The position numbers were made by a program, and so were the translations under genes. This document shows, piece by piece, positions 44,571 to 56,372 of a stretch of DNA of 64,000 nucleotides. The notes below the pieces were generated by a model, which worked only from the letters and a program-made list of their open reading frames with translations, did no database searches and was not told where the DNA came from. Source of the stretch: Pestalotiopsis fici W106-1 (lineage: Eukaryota > Ascomycota > Sordariomycetes > Amphisphaeriales > Sporocadaceae); NCBI RefSeq assembly GCF_000516985.1, contig NW_006917091.1, positions 1,874,977 to 1,938,976 on the forward strand. Reading direction: 5' to 3'. The first letter of the stretch is position 1; every line of letters starts with the position of its first letter.

Positions 44571-47500
44571 ATGGCTCCTAGAGATCCCTTGTACCTCCAC
44601 AAGGAAACTAGACTGAACCTCGAGCCCTCATCGCCCGCGCTGGTTGTCGACCTGAAGCTGTCGGCTGGCAGCGCCAACGGAAGAGGTATCAAGCGACCCA
44701 ATGGAGGAGACGAAGACGACAAGCTCTTCCGCAAGAAGAACTGCGCAACAGCCTCGTCGGTATACCACAGAAAACACCATGCCGAACCGAAAAGCTTTCT
44801 CTGGCGCGTCCTAGATGGCAACACACTGCTGAGCATCCGCTGTATCGACGTTTGCAAGACCAAGAAAGCCCCAGACGCCAGCCTGGTCCTCAACTTACGA
44901 TTCTCGCAACCCATACGACCCACATGCCTGGCACTTTCTGATCCACGCGATCATGATGCCCTCAGTGTCTTCGTCATTGACGAATCGAACCAGCTCTACA
45001 CCATCGTCTTGAAGCCAGAGCATTTCCGAAAGCGCTCGACTGCCGAGATAGCGGACGCTTGCAAAATTCAGACAATACAGGCATTAGGCTTCAAGGCGCC
45101 GCATTGCTTGGTAGCTGCCGACGACAACTTGCTGGTAGTGACTACTCATGATGGCGGTATCATCAGATTAGACAGGAGCAGGAATCACGACGGTACGTAC
45201 AGGTACATCTCTCATTGAGGTTTGCTGGGTCTAATATAACATAGTATCGCACCAATCATGGAAGGAAACACAATTTGGCTCCAAAGGATGGGGACAGAGC
45301 TTTCGCGGATTTCTAAAGGGCAGCCACACAGTGAGGTATGGCAATATTGACATGGACTTGAATGCTGCCGCATCAGCAGCCACAACCGATCTTGGTCAAT
45401 ACGATAGTTCCTTCCTCCTGACGGTCTGCTTGGACCACCGACTACGAATTTGGAACCTCGAGAACGGCCACATTTTCCATACACAAGATATCCTCCAGGC
45501 GGAACGTCACCCCCAGGAGATTGGAAAGTGGACCATTGACCCGGCACAGAACAACCTCATCAAGATCGTTGGAGCGACCGAAGGAAAGCGCCTGTGTGTG
45601 ACCTATTCTCCAGTGGGTGCCGGGGAGTTCAAGTTCTGGAAGCTTGAGGCAGATGCTGAGGAGGGTGGCATAGCAGTCGATTCCTACTTCAAGACTTCAC
45701 AACTTATTCCTCCTCCTCCGCCGGGCCCAGATGTCTGGACATTGGCAGATTTTACGGTGGCCCAGAATGGTCCCAAGGGTACACAGCTTTGGGTTATGTG
45801 GAAGAACAACATGACATACCGGGTGCAGCACGTGTCATTTCTACCCGAGGAGATCGATGAAGCATGGCGCGACGGATGGTCTGGTGTGTATGCCGAGAAT
45901 TCACCCGTAGCAGCGCAAACATCCAGCCCATGCGACCCCACCGATCCAGCCGAGAAGTGGTTGCAGCTTATCCTCTACCCCGGCCGGTTCACCAATGCTA
46001 CGCTTGAGACCGCACTCACTATGTACGAGCAAGGTCTTGGTTTGACGAGAGATTCAGCGGCCCGGCATAACAAGGGCCTTGCCGAAGCCATCTGCTCTGT
46101 ACTTGGATCCACCCTGTCTCTCGAGCGTAGTTCGTCTGCGTCTGGTGGCATGGATTATGACAGTTTTCGAAGCGCCAGCGAGCTGCAGTGGCGCCGCTTC
46201 TACAGGCTCATTGAATTGCTGGATAAGCAACGAGGTGAAGCGCTCTCGCTATCGTATGAGCCTTCATCTGGCCTCTCCTGGGTTGTATGTGCAGACAGTC
46301 TGTCTTCACTCAGGGAGTGTAGCCGGCTGGAGCAAATCTGCCACAATCCGGCAACCCGTCACGAGGAACTCGAAAATGTGTCCTTGCTTATATCTACCGG
46401 CCTCAACTTTGTGGATGGCTTCTCGGACAGCATGTTGGAGATATGCAATTCGGTGTTGCGTTCGGAGCTATTCGAGAATTCAACCAAGACGGAGGACGAA
46501 CGCATCCAATACTTTTCGGACAAGGCGGCCTTTTGGCGGCAGACATCAGATGAAGACTGCGCCCAGGTCACTGACGCTTTGGGCCCAAATTTCTCTCTGA
46601 TCACTTTGGATCTATACCAAAGAACGGTCCAGTTGATGAAGGCCACAGAAGATTCACAACGAGAGCACAGATATCCCTTGACAGATTTCGGACGGAAACT
46701 GGCTGTCAAGGCTATTCAAGAGCTAGTCGAGCTCCAGTGGAACGTCTGCTTCAGCCAGCTCATCCTGCTGGTCCACATGGAGTTCGAGTTCGACACCCCA
46801 GAGGAAGCGCTTCACAACAGATTAGACATCGGTACTGTGTACAGATATCTGATCAGCTGCCTCCAAAGACTGTCGCTTGTGCGATGGCTGGTCAAGACGC
46901 AACTCCCACTCCCTCTGCAAAGCGTTGAAAAGCCAGATTACGCGGCCGGCCTCTCACCAGCTGCCTCAAAACGCCACCCGGAAGAGACGCAGATAATAAC
47001 GGCATTTGAGGGCCTAGCTGGTCATCTTTTGGGAACAGCCGCGATTGACGCTATGCCTGCTGCATTGACATCGATCGCAACAAATCTTCTTGCAGAGAAC
47101 AGTGATACAGCACTCCTTCCCCAATACTTTCAATGCGCTTTCCTCATGTGGAATAGACCTGATTTGGCTGCCGAAATCAGCCCCTACTCAGAGCAGGACC
47201 CGTTCTCAACATATGTGCAAGGACGAGTGCACCTCGGTTTGAAAGACTTCACCGCTGCAGCCAGTTATTTCAAGAAGGCAGCATATGGTTTAAGTAAGCA
47301 TCCACCTCTTGTGATTCTGGCATCAATCCGCTAATAAATGACATAGGTCGAGCGATCAAGAATCCTGACAAGCACAGCAGTGGTCTTCTCAATGATACTG
47401 AATGGAGACTCTTCTACTGCGGCATGCCACAATACTATGCTCACGTCATTTCATTATTCGAGAAGGTACGGGCATACTCATTTGTGGTGGAATTCGCCGG

Positions 47501-48212
47501 TCTTGCCCTTCAGTTTATAAACCACACAACCAAAGATGCCGCCTCAATCAAGACCGAAATACAGAGCCGACTCTTCAACGGAGCTGTCAACATCTCACAT
47601 TTCGATCTGGCGCACACGACACTGGTGGCCATGACGAACCGCGCGCTGCAGCGATCATTACTCCGGACTCTTATTGAGAAGATGTGCGATGGTCTCCATA
47701 CCGCCGAGCTTGTCGAGCTCCCATTTCCAAACCTGGAGAATTCAGTCGACGATATCCTGGCACAACGATGCCGAGATACTATCGACATCATCACGGACAA
47801 GCCTTGGCACCAAATTCTCTATTCGTGGCGCATCAAGCGCAATGATTACCGTGGTGCCGCAGCCATCTTGCTTGATCGCATCAACAAGCTCCGGCAGCGA
47901 CCTGATGCCGACGATGTGATCAGTGACGATGTCCTCGATACTGTCGTCACAAGACAGTATCTCATGCTCATCAACACACTGAGTTGTGTCGACGAGAAGC
48001 AAGCGTGGATCACTACCGAAGGCGCCGACAATAGTGATAGCCTAAAGGCTTCAGTATCCGGCTCGTTTGGCGGACTTGGAAAGAGAAAGGTTGTCACGCT
48101 TGCCGATATTCGACGTCAGTACCAGGGTGAGCTTGACCGCATTTCGGCCATCAGTGGTGATCAATGGCCATTGGTCTCAATGGACGGCGAGGAGATGGAT
48201 CTTGAAGGTTGA
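44571..48212 (+). CDS. NUP120: nucleoporin Nup120 (Nup160 family)
   Basis: There are three exons, 44571-45192, 45245-47293 and 47347-48212, with introns of 52 and 53 nt. They encode 1178 aa. The N-terminal part (to about 550) reads as the beta-propeller of the Nup120/160 family, including LTVCLDHRLRIWNLENGHIF after FRGFLKGSHTVRYGN. The rest is alpha-helical, with a conserved end LADIRRQYQGELDRI. Nup120 is an arm of the Y-shaped Nup84/Nup107-160 complex that scaffolds the nuclear pore. Family assignment rests on the propeller motif, the size and the C-terminal helices. Exon/intron joins give an uninterrupted frame. Confidence 0.87.
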
Positions 48213-48817
48213 GATCAACATGGCAAAGTTTGGTCTTTTTAGGGAGAAATGGTTACGTAGCATGTAGGAAGAAAGAGACCAAGGGGCCCTGCACTATTAT
48301 TCAATTACAGGGAATTGCGTTGCCAATTTATTCATATCAGGCGAATGGAAACGGTACGGTTCAGAGGGGCAAAATTTTACATTTTTTATTTGCTTTTTGA
48401 AATTAGAGAAGTCGGTCTTTGGGACGCCTTGATCTTTTCTGAAAGAACCATGAACGCCGTGCCAATCAATCAAAGCTGCTGAATTCTCTCGGCCAGAAGA
48501 ACCCTTTGGGATATCACCTATAGTATTGGTCACTGGCCCATTGAAGGGAAACCACTTACAGCCAACGTCCCAGCTATTACTGTCTCAGCAAGATCTCGGC
48601 GGAATCAAACTATGATTAGCGCTCCATCTGCTCATGGTACGTGTGAAACGATGATTATGAAGCCTGCCTAAAGCACTATTGGGGAATGCAGCGGAGATGG
48701 GATTTGAGATGATGTGAAACCCCCTGCTCATGGGCGGCTGCGTCGGCGCAAGCCCTTCACACCAGTGACTCGTATTATGGTCCCAGATTCGCATCTTTCG
48801 TGCTGTGCATGTGGCTT
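48213..48817. other. convergent intergenic region
   Basis: This is 605 nt between the stop codons of NUP120 and VPS26. No feature is recognised. Confidence 0.6.
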
Positions 48818-50001
48818 TTACGCCTCAACGGGTAGTGGTTTCGGTCCAGAAGGCTCCGCACGGCCTTCGGGCACAGATTGAATCAAGGGTTGGTTGCCAG
48901 CAGCCTCGGGTGCTTGCCGATAAAGAATAATCTCAGATTGCTTAAAGTATCGTCGCGCATCTTCGTCAATGAGGACCAGGGAAAGGTAATAACGAGTGGA
49001 GAACTTCTTGTTGACGTCCCGGAAAGTTGGCGTCAGGTCAAAACCACCGAGGAAGAGGCGGATCGGAATGGTCTCGCCACGGGATGGGGAGCCGTCCATG
49101 ATCTATAGTTGAAGAAAGTCAGTCAGTACCTTGCGAGGTGTTAATCTTGTAATAGGAACCGTGAAGTCATACCTCAAATCGCACCAACGTTTCGCTCTCG
49201 TTGTACTGATTTGGAGCGGCGCCCGTAGTCTCGCGGCGGATGATGCTGAGCTCCATGTGCTTGATCTTGAGGCGCACGAGCAGGAAATAGATGCGGCCAA
49301 CTATGACATCTTTGAGATGGTATTTGCTCTTGCTGTACTCGAACTCGATGTGAAGGCAGTCTTCGATACCCACGTCCATCTTGATGCTACTATTCATCTC
49401 GGGCGGGATGCGGTAGCTATACACCCAAAAGTCCTTCTCGCGGATGACGTCGGCCATGCGCCTGGAGACAGTCACGCGCACAAAGTAGCGCAACTTGACA
49501 TTGATGCCATTGTATGACTCGTACTGCTTCTCGACATTTTTGAAATTAAAGTCAAAGGTCTGGGGATGCTGTAGTTCGCCTGGCGCCGCCAACTCCTGGT
49601 TCAGGGAGAGAAATTCGTAGTGATTACCGCGATCAAAAAACATTTCTGTAGTAAGGTGGCAGTCAGTACGGTGTTCAGTTGGCGACCTTGCCTCGTTGGG
49701 CTTCGTATGCGCTCATGGGGTCGGTGGTCAACTGGAACATGGCAGAGCCTACACTCAGCCGACGACAACCTCTTTAGTACATACCTATTGTACCAATAAA
49801 TTGCACCTTGATGCCAGTATGCTCTAACCTCTTGCCATCCTTTGGTCTGACTGTCACGGCGCCCCTGACCGACTCGCCGTCCATGTATAGAGGGGCCTTT
49901 TCTCTCCTGTTCTTGTCAAGCTTGACATCGACCATCTGCCGGTTATCGGCGTCCTCCAGGACGATGTCAATATCCACCGGAGTGGAAAAGAAGTACGACA
50001 T
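48818..50001 (-). CDS. VPS26: retromer subunit Vps26
   Basis: There are three exons, 50001-49785, 49645-49173 and 49102-48818, with introns of 139 and 70 nt. They encode 324 aa. The sequence follows the arrestin-like Vps26 fold: MSYFFSTPVDIDIVLEDAD, HTGIKVQFIGTIGEMFFDRG across intron 1, KNVEKQYESYNGINVKLRYF, IGIEDCLHIEFEY-type GIEDCLHIEFEYSKSKYHL, and GETIPIRLFLGGFDLTPTFR. The end, RRYFKQSEIILYRQAPE, is typical. Vps26 (Pep8 in yeast) is part of the cargo-selective retromer trimer with Vps35 and Vps29 on endosomes. It is divergent from RPL9. Confidence 0.96.
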
Positions 50002-51024
50002 GATGGGCGTTTGGAGCTGCTCGATTTGTCGTCTCTGGTTGTGCGCCGGCTGGAAAGGTTGGCGATGTCGTTGAGAAAGGGAGCTATCTCGAAGGAGCTC
50101 GGTCTATCCCACTGTAGCACCACTCTGCGATGGGTGACCTTGGTACCGCGATTGCGCTTGGGCTGACAGGTCCAATGGCCGGAAGCCTGGGGGTGGGCTG
50201 GCTTCGACCCAAGCTGTTATGGGGTGGGATTGACCAGCCAATGAGATGCCAGTCTGGTGCGGACTGTTCGATGCCTGGGTAAACTGGTAGCTAACGCAGT
50301 TTTTAAACCAGTATCAAGAAACGCAGCTCTAGCAGGTTTAAAAGTTCGTCGAATTGATATATTGTAGACAAGCCTGTAGTGGGTTCAGACCAGTAACCGG
50401 GTCAGATTTATGTTATGTTGATTCACGGTTGAAGCTTCATGCAACGAGCGCTAAATGGAATATACCAGATTGCTTCAATAGAGGGGAGCAACTTGGGTGA
50501 TGAGCGATGGCGACGGGCCTCAATATGCGGGCCAGCCAAGCAGCGGTACGTACTCCCAAAAAAGGAACTGGGCGATGACGATAAAATTGGTCAGTGCGTT
50601 GACAGGCCTTGAGACAAAAAAAAAAGTGGTCGGTGGATTTTCTAATGGAAGGAAGGAAGAAAGTGGCTTTGGCCAAATCGTGGCTGTGGGTTTCTGTGGC
50701 TGACCCCGCGCACAAGCCACGAATTCCGGGTCGGCTCTTTCCCAAAACCCTACGCACAATTTCGCAGCTCAAATTTTAGGGATCTCAGCCAAAGGCGTGG
50801 AACCTCGAAAAGTTCAGTTCGACCTCACACCACCGCATCGCCAATCCTTCAGGTACGGACAGTCCACCCCAGCCCTCGACATCTATTGCCGACCATCAGT
50901 TTCGCATCGACTATCTCTGTCGCTCGACGCTTGGTCAATTTCGGACTCAAAGTTTCGTGACGATTTGCTAACTTGCGCCCGCCGGATTTCAGGTCGATTC
51001 GCCCAGCCAGGAAAAACCGACAAG
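50002..51024. other. divergent promoter region of VPS26 and RPL9
   Basis: About 1 kb. It holds an A tract (about 50616-50625) and an AAACCCTA box (50745-50752). No gene is recognised. Confidence 0.55.
50745..50752 (+). promoter_or_regulatory. candidate telobox (AAACCCTA) upstream of RPL9
   Basis: An AAACCCTA octamer lies 273 nt upstream of the RPL9 ATG. Such telomere-repeat-like boxes are frequent in ribosomal protein gene promoters of many fungi and plants. Only one copy is seen. Confidence 0.4.
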
Positions 51025-51939
51025 ATGCGTTACATCCACAGCGAGGAGACTCTGGAGGTGCCTGAGGGCGGTACGTCGCCCAACTCTCGAAATTATCGCG
51101 TCGTTGCTGCCGATTGAGTGTCGAGCCTCCGCTCAGGATTGCGGAACTATTTCTACAAACACTGGGGGAAATAGACAAATCGTATAGGCAGCAAGGCGCG
51201 CGGTGGATGAGAACAAGAGTGCTGACATGACTATTCAACAGTCTCCGTCCAGATCAAGGCCCGCAAGGTCACCGTCACCGGTCCCCGAGGTACGGATAAC
51301 CCGAAGAAGTGACGGCCGCTCAATCCGTCTCTTTTACATGCACCAGAGCACGAACAGAGAAATTCTAACACTCACGACAGGCAAGCTGTCCAAGGACCTG
51401 TCCCACTTGGCCGTCTGCTTCTCCCACCCCAAGAAGAACGTCATCGGTATCGAGATCCACCACGGTGCCCGCAAGAACGTTGCCGCTCTCCGTACCGTCC
51501 GCACTCTGATCAACAACTTGATCATCGGTGTCACCAAGGGCTTCAAGTACAAGATGCGCTACGTCTACGCCCATTTTCCCATCAACGTGAACATCGACAA
51601 GAACTCCGAGACCGACCTGTACGAGGTTGAGATCCGCAACTTCATTGGCGAGAAGCTGGTCCGCAGAGTCGTCATGCGCTCTGGCGTCGAGGTCAAGGTC
51701 TCCGCTGCCCAGAAGGACGAGCTTGTTCTGGAGGGTAACTCGCTGGAGGACGTCTCGCAAAGTGCCGCCGACATCCAGCAGATCTGCAAGGTGCGAAACA
51801 AGGATATCCGTAAGGTACGTTGCTACTGGCTCCCCTCTCCGAAATGCTCTGTGTGGCGAAATCGATGTGGCTGACATTGATATAGTTCTTGGACGGTATG
51901 TACGTGTCGGAGAAGGGTAACATTGTTGAGGAGGCTTAA
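51025..51939 (+). CDS. RPL9: 60S ribosomal protein L9 (uL6)
   Basis: There are four exons, 51025-51070, 51242-51289, 51381-51814 and 51886-51939, with introns of 171, 91 and 71 nt. They encode 193 aa. The spliced protein starts [20 protein letters not shown] and includes [40 protein letters not shown] and [19 protein letters not shown]. All are typical of eukaryotic L9/uL6 in the large subunit near the sarcin-ricin loop base. The first two coding exons are only 46 and 48 nt. Codon use in exon 3 is strongly C-ending, as expected for a highly expressed gene. Confidence 0.97.
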
Positions 51940-54900
51940 ATGGAATGAAATGGATGTCAACGGTTTCTTTGCTGCTTTCTGGGTCTCAATAAGGAGTGAC
52001 CGGGGTTCATACATTGCATCTGGACGTAGCGGATATGGCTACGAAAAATGAGAGAATCCTTTCCGAAGCAACTTTACGACCACACCTATGCATACACCAT
52101 GTGCTCAAAGGGGGAAGAGATTCGAAATGCCACACTTCATGGCTACAGCAAGCAGGCCTCTGAGATGTTTCCTTGGTCCAATTCAGCCGGATCTCAGTCT
52201 TCCACTGTGGCTTGTACAGCGCGGCCATCAGAGTTCATTCAAAGTCAAACGGCGCAACTGAACGATTGCATCGCGTAGCGAGCAATTCACAGGATCGGGG
52301 CTGAGACTGAGAAACCTTTGATGTGAATGAAAACCTGTCTTTCGAATCCAACAATGCGATTAATGTTTACTTGGTGCTAACAGGGATGGTGCATTTGACT
52401 ATTATGATTATAACCAGAGTTGTCATTCCTTTTCCACAGAACAGAGCTGGCAAACAACATTGGCGTTGTACATCGTACAGAAGTCACTGTCCCATTCGTT
52501 CGTAATATACAAACTTGGGTGTCTCTGCCACTGACTAGGAAGACGATCGTGGGCCATCAGTGTTTGTACGTCAAATGTTGCCGGCTTTCACTCACCCTGA
52601 CAGGTTCTGCTGCATAATTCAGGAAACTCAGGCTTTGCCCATGAACTACTACTTACTATCCGTGCATCTTTTCACGATCGATTGCATCAGACGGGCAAAT
52701 TGCTGCACTGCGTGAGATATATCTACCCGAAGAACGAATCCCACTCGAAGCGCTTAGCTGAGACATGATCAAGTTCCCAACAACCATATGTGTCTGCCTT
52801 TGTAAAGCGATGATGTTGGTGTCATGATACATGATACACAAGACTGTGAAAACTGGATCAAGTATGATGAGCGTGTATATCTGGAGTATGTGAGATGCCC
52901 AACTTGATCAGAGGCAGTTGAGTCTCAGTTTCAAGTTTCAATCTACACGGTTCTCACAAATGAAAGAAGCATTCTGCGGACGGCCTGCCTTCCATTCAGA
53001 CATTGACTTGATCTCCTACGACGCTCTTATGCAGTCCTTGTTTATTTATGTATAAGGGTATGTGGTGTGCCATGAGCAATATTGGCGACCATTCAAATTT
53101 TATCTACCAAATCTGTCCCCGTTTAATCATACCACTTCTCCCATTCCACCGGAACGGGTTGATGTCTCGTTATTACAGCACAATGTCGGTCTCTTTCATC
53201 CTTGGTCATGCTAAGACCTCTACGGATTTAATGGGCTTCTACAATTGGTGGAACGGCTCAAAGTCGGTTGGTCCAGAGATTTTGTGCTGTAGTCACTATC
53301 AAGGTATGCGCAGTCAGACTAGTCGCAATTCAAGTCGCTGCGAATAAACGTTGAGATGGGTATATCTATTTGCAACTCATATCGGACCAGATTAGATAGA
53401 AGGGGTAATCTGGTTTGATGCATTCCTAGTATTGGGGTCCATAAATGGCTTTCGACATGCTCATTTCTCTGGGCCTTACACAGCAACGACTTTGGGAAAG
53501 ACCATATGTGGAGTTGTTCTGCCATCGAGAAAGTGAAGGAGTCGAAGCCGGGAGTGGATGTGTCTCAGGATCCATGTCACTCAAAATTTGCTCAATAGAT
53601 ATATGAAATTCATAGCTGAAAAGCGTTCTTTACCTTTTTGAATTACATGTCCCTTTCCCGGAGTCGAGGGAAACCGAGCGTGGTGGCCAAACCTATACGA
53701 TCCGATATATCAAGGATGAAATTCAATTATTCCAAACTCTTTTCTATCACTGAATTTACATCTCGAGGTGATTAGGCATATACAGAACATTACCGTGATA
53801 TTACTGTCAAAATTGGCGCACTGGGAGGCGGCTGATCTTTTTATGTGGCGAAGCCAGTATACATGAGTACAGCTCTGGTGAACAAGAGTCGCCGTCTTAT
53901 CTGAATCTAATCAACTTGTCACGGGCATAACAAGTTGAGCTGATATACCTTGAGGACACTGAAGTAATAAACCTGTAGGCTGAAATCACGTAATGACATT
54001 GGAGAGAATGTAGTTGGCCTTTGCATGGCTGGATTCTGGTAGATCACCCATGGGATATGAAATTAGCCATCCTTATCCATGATACATGTTGATATCGTGC
54101 TCGCCTTTCCAGCCAAGATCCGAATAGTGAACATCATCCCTCGGCCTAGTGCTGACGGAAACCTTCAGGCAGCAGTTTGTCTCGAGTAGGTTGTGTCAAA
54201 ACCATCAGCACAAGAGATTTATTCAGCTTCGGGCATCTTGTCCAGTCCTTGATATACAAGGCGTCTTGAGAGCTGATGATATAAATCTATGCTAAGAGTA
54301 GACACACTGGCACTAGATATTCTCAACAGCTGCAAAAGTTTAGCATCGGAATGAGAGACATTCATCCATCTCGAATATTTTTTCACGTCGGGGTAGTCAT
54401 CGGACACATTGAACATTATACTGTCTCATCAAGCATTCATTCGAAACCGTTGGCACTCGGTAAACGCTACCAAATCGAAGGCGAAGGGGTGCCTGCTGAA
54501 TGCGAGTTTCGTCTTTAAATCATCAATTTGGTAATATGTTGACATGATCTCATTCTCGAAGGCGCAGGATATGAGAATGACGAAGCAATCAAGGCAGTGA
54601 AAGTGGCATGTACAGTTTGGAGATACGTAGAACGCTTAGAAAATCTAGATCGTACTCGAACAGGGCGCTCCCCTGGTGTCTTTATATACATTCAGTCTAT
54701 TTATATCCAGTGAATTCTCAATTTCATTTTGTTTGACGCTGCATTCCTAGTCATGGTCTTTGGCCCTGTGTATACTTTCCATTACACACTTGGCCCTTCA
54801 TACTCTCCAGATCGTGACGCCTCATTCGAATTCGTACTCGTTTTTCGTCGCAGCCGTCTCTCGGGCAAAGAAAAGAACAAGGAAAACGGGAACCCCAGCT

Positions 54901-55104
54901 ACTCTCAATAACGTCTATATGGGAATCGAAAAGTGAATAAACGATTAAAACAGAAAAATATGCCAATGAGTTTCCTCTGCAGTTCCAACGCCGATTTGCT
55001 GTGCTATTATGTGCAATGCTTTGGTGTATGTGACAAGGGGGATCTGATGAATGGACAATCTAGTAAGGTCATGCACTTTATATGACGCTGTGCTTCGAGG
55101 GTCT
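51940..55104. other. 3.2 kb gene-poor region
   Basis: This lies between the stop codons of RPL9 (plus) and a membrane protein gene (minus). ORFs are all under 100 codons and unrecognised. I see no repeat structure or transposon domain. Confidence 0.5.
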
Positions 55105-56372
55105 CTACGATCTTCTCGTATGTCTCGAGGTTCTCCTTGATGTCCTCGTCGCGTGCGACTGTCTTGAATGCCGTGATTGCCGCGTCCTCCTATCGGAACT
55201 AGCACTACCTGTTGTGATGTGTCAGTGTATCGCTCACCACAGAAACTTGCTCGCCTCTTGAACGATAAAAATAGGCAAAACTTACTAGGAGTGGTTGCCG
55301 TATAAGAGTCAGTGTAATACGAACTGCTCCAGTCGCTTCTGCTCCTTGGTGGTCTTGAGCTGGCGACCTTGTGCTGCTCCTTTTGCTTATCGCTCCGCCT
55401 CAGCCCCAAGAGCAAGAGGGCAGCACCACCAGCGGTGGCCAGCCAACCTGCACCACTGCTCTTCTTTTCTTCCTTCCTCGAAGCCACAGTAGACGGGCGG
55501 CCGCCGCCAGCTCCGCCGAACCAAGTCCGATGCGCGGGTCGAGCGCTGCCGTGCCGCGAGTATCGTTCTTCGATAATCTCGGTCCGTTCCTCCTTGCTGT
55601 GTCTCTTCTTGTTGCCGATGCCGAAAATGGCCAGGACTGTGTGCCAAGCACCGCGAAGAATGCAGCAAAAACACAGCAGCAGAAGTAGGATAACACCGGC
55701 AATAGTTCCAACCACAATACCTGCAATGGCTCCTCCACTGAGAGAGTTGTTTGAGGTGGTGGACACGGCCGCAGCTCCTGTACCGGTGCTCGTTGCCGTG
55801 GCGCTGGCTGCTGTGCCTGTGCCTGTAGCTGTAGACGTAACTGTGGTCCCAGTGCCGGTCACTCGGTAAGGTGCGGAAAAGGCAGTGGTCACGACGGTGG
55901 CAGTGGTTCCGACTGTTGTTCCAGTGGTCCAGGTGCCCACACCAGAGTTGGCAGAACATTGGCCACTAAAGGCACAATATTGCCAGTCAGCGCAACAAAT
56001 GGTACCGCAAGCAATCTGCCCAGAGCCATCAGGAGGCACACAGTCCTCGCCGTCGGATCCGCTCGATGCGGGGGTCGTGGCTCCTGCAATGTAGGAACTC
56101 CAGGTGCTGGTATAAGTGACTGTCCATGTCGTAGTGCCGGCAACATATCCACCTCCCGCTGTACATGTTGCTACGTTGTTTGAAGTAACGCATGTCTCGT
56201 CCGAGCTGCAACAGTACTGATTTGAGGCACCGCAGTAAGAATCGCATGCGCGGTTCATGAGGTAGCCGAATCCAACATCGCGAAGGTCATCGCGGGGAAA
56301 CGGATTGGCGGAGACCAGATTTGCCAAAAGCAGGCCGGCGAAGGCTGCAGGCGAAGACCGATGCAGTTGCAT
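55105..56372 (-). CDS. secreted-type Cys-rich single-pass membrane protein
   Basis: There are two exons, 56372-55286 and 55208-55105, joined by a 77-nt phase-1 intron. They encode 396 aa. A signal peptide is clear (residues 1 to about 22, ending LVSAN). Two Cys-rich segments follow: about 43-70 (CDSYCGASNQYCCSSDETC) and 111-139 (CGTICCADWQYC). A Thr/Ser/Gly-rich stalk runs to about 212, then a transmembrane helix at about 214-239 with an internal CFCC. The cytoplasmic tail has a second hydrophobic patch (WLATAGGAALLLLGL) and ends in a Ser/Arg-rich stretch encoded by exon 2 (RRTRQSRHSRQS and similar). It looks like a cell-surface sensor or wall-associated protein; ligand and function are unknown. 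Without the intron the frame would run on into unrelated residues. Confidence 0.82.

Noticed and set aside
51071..51241. Possible snoRNA inside RPL9 intron 1
   Set aside because: Ribosomal introns often host snoRNAs, but I found no convincing C/D or H/ACA box pair with terminal stems.
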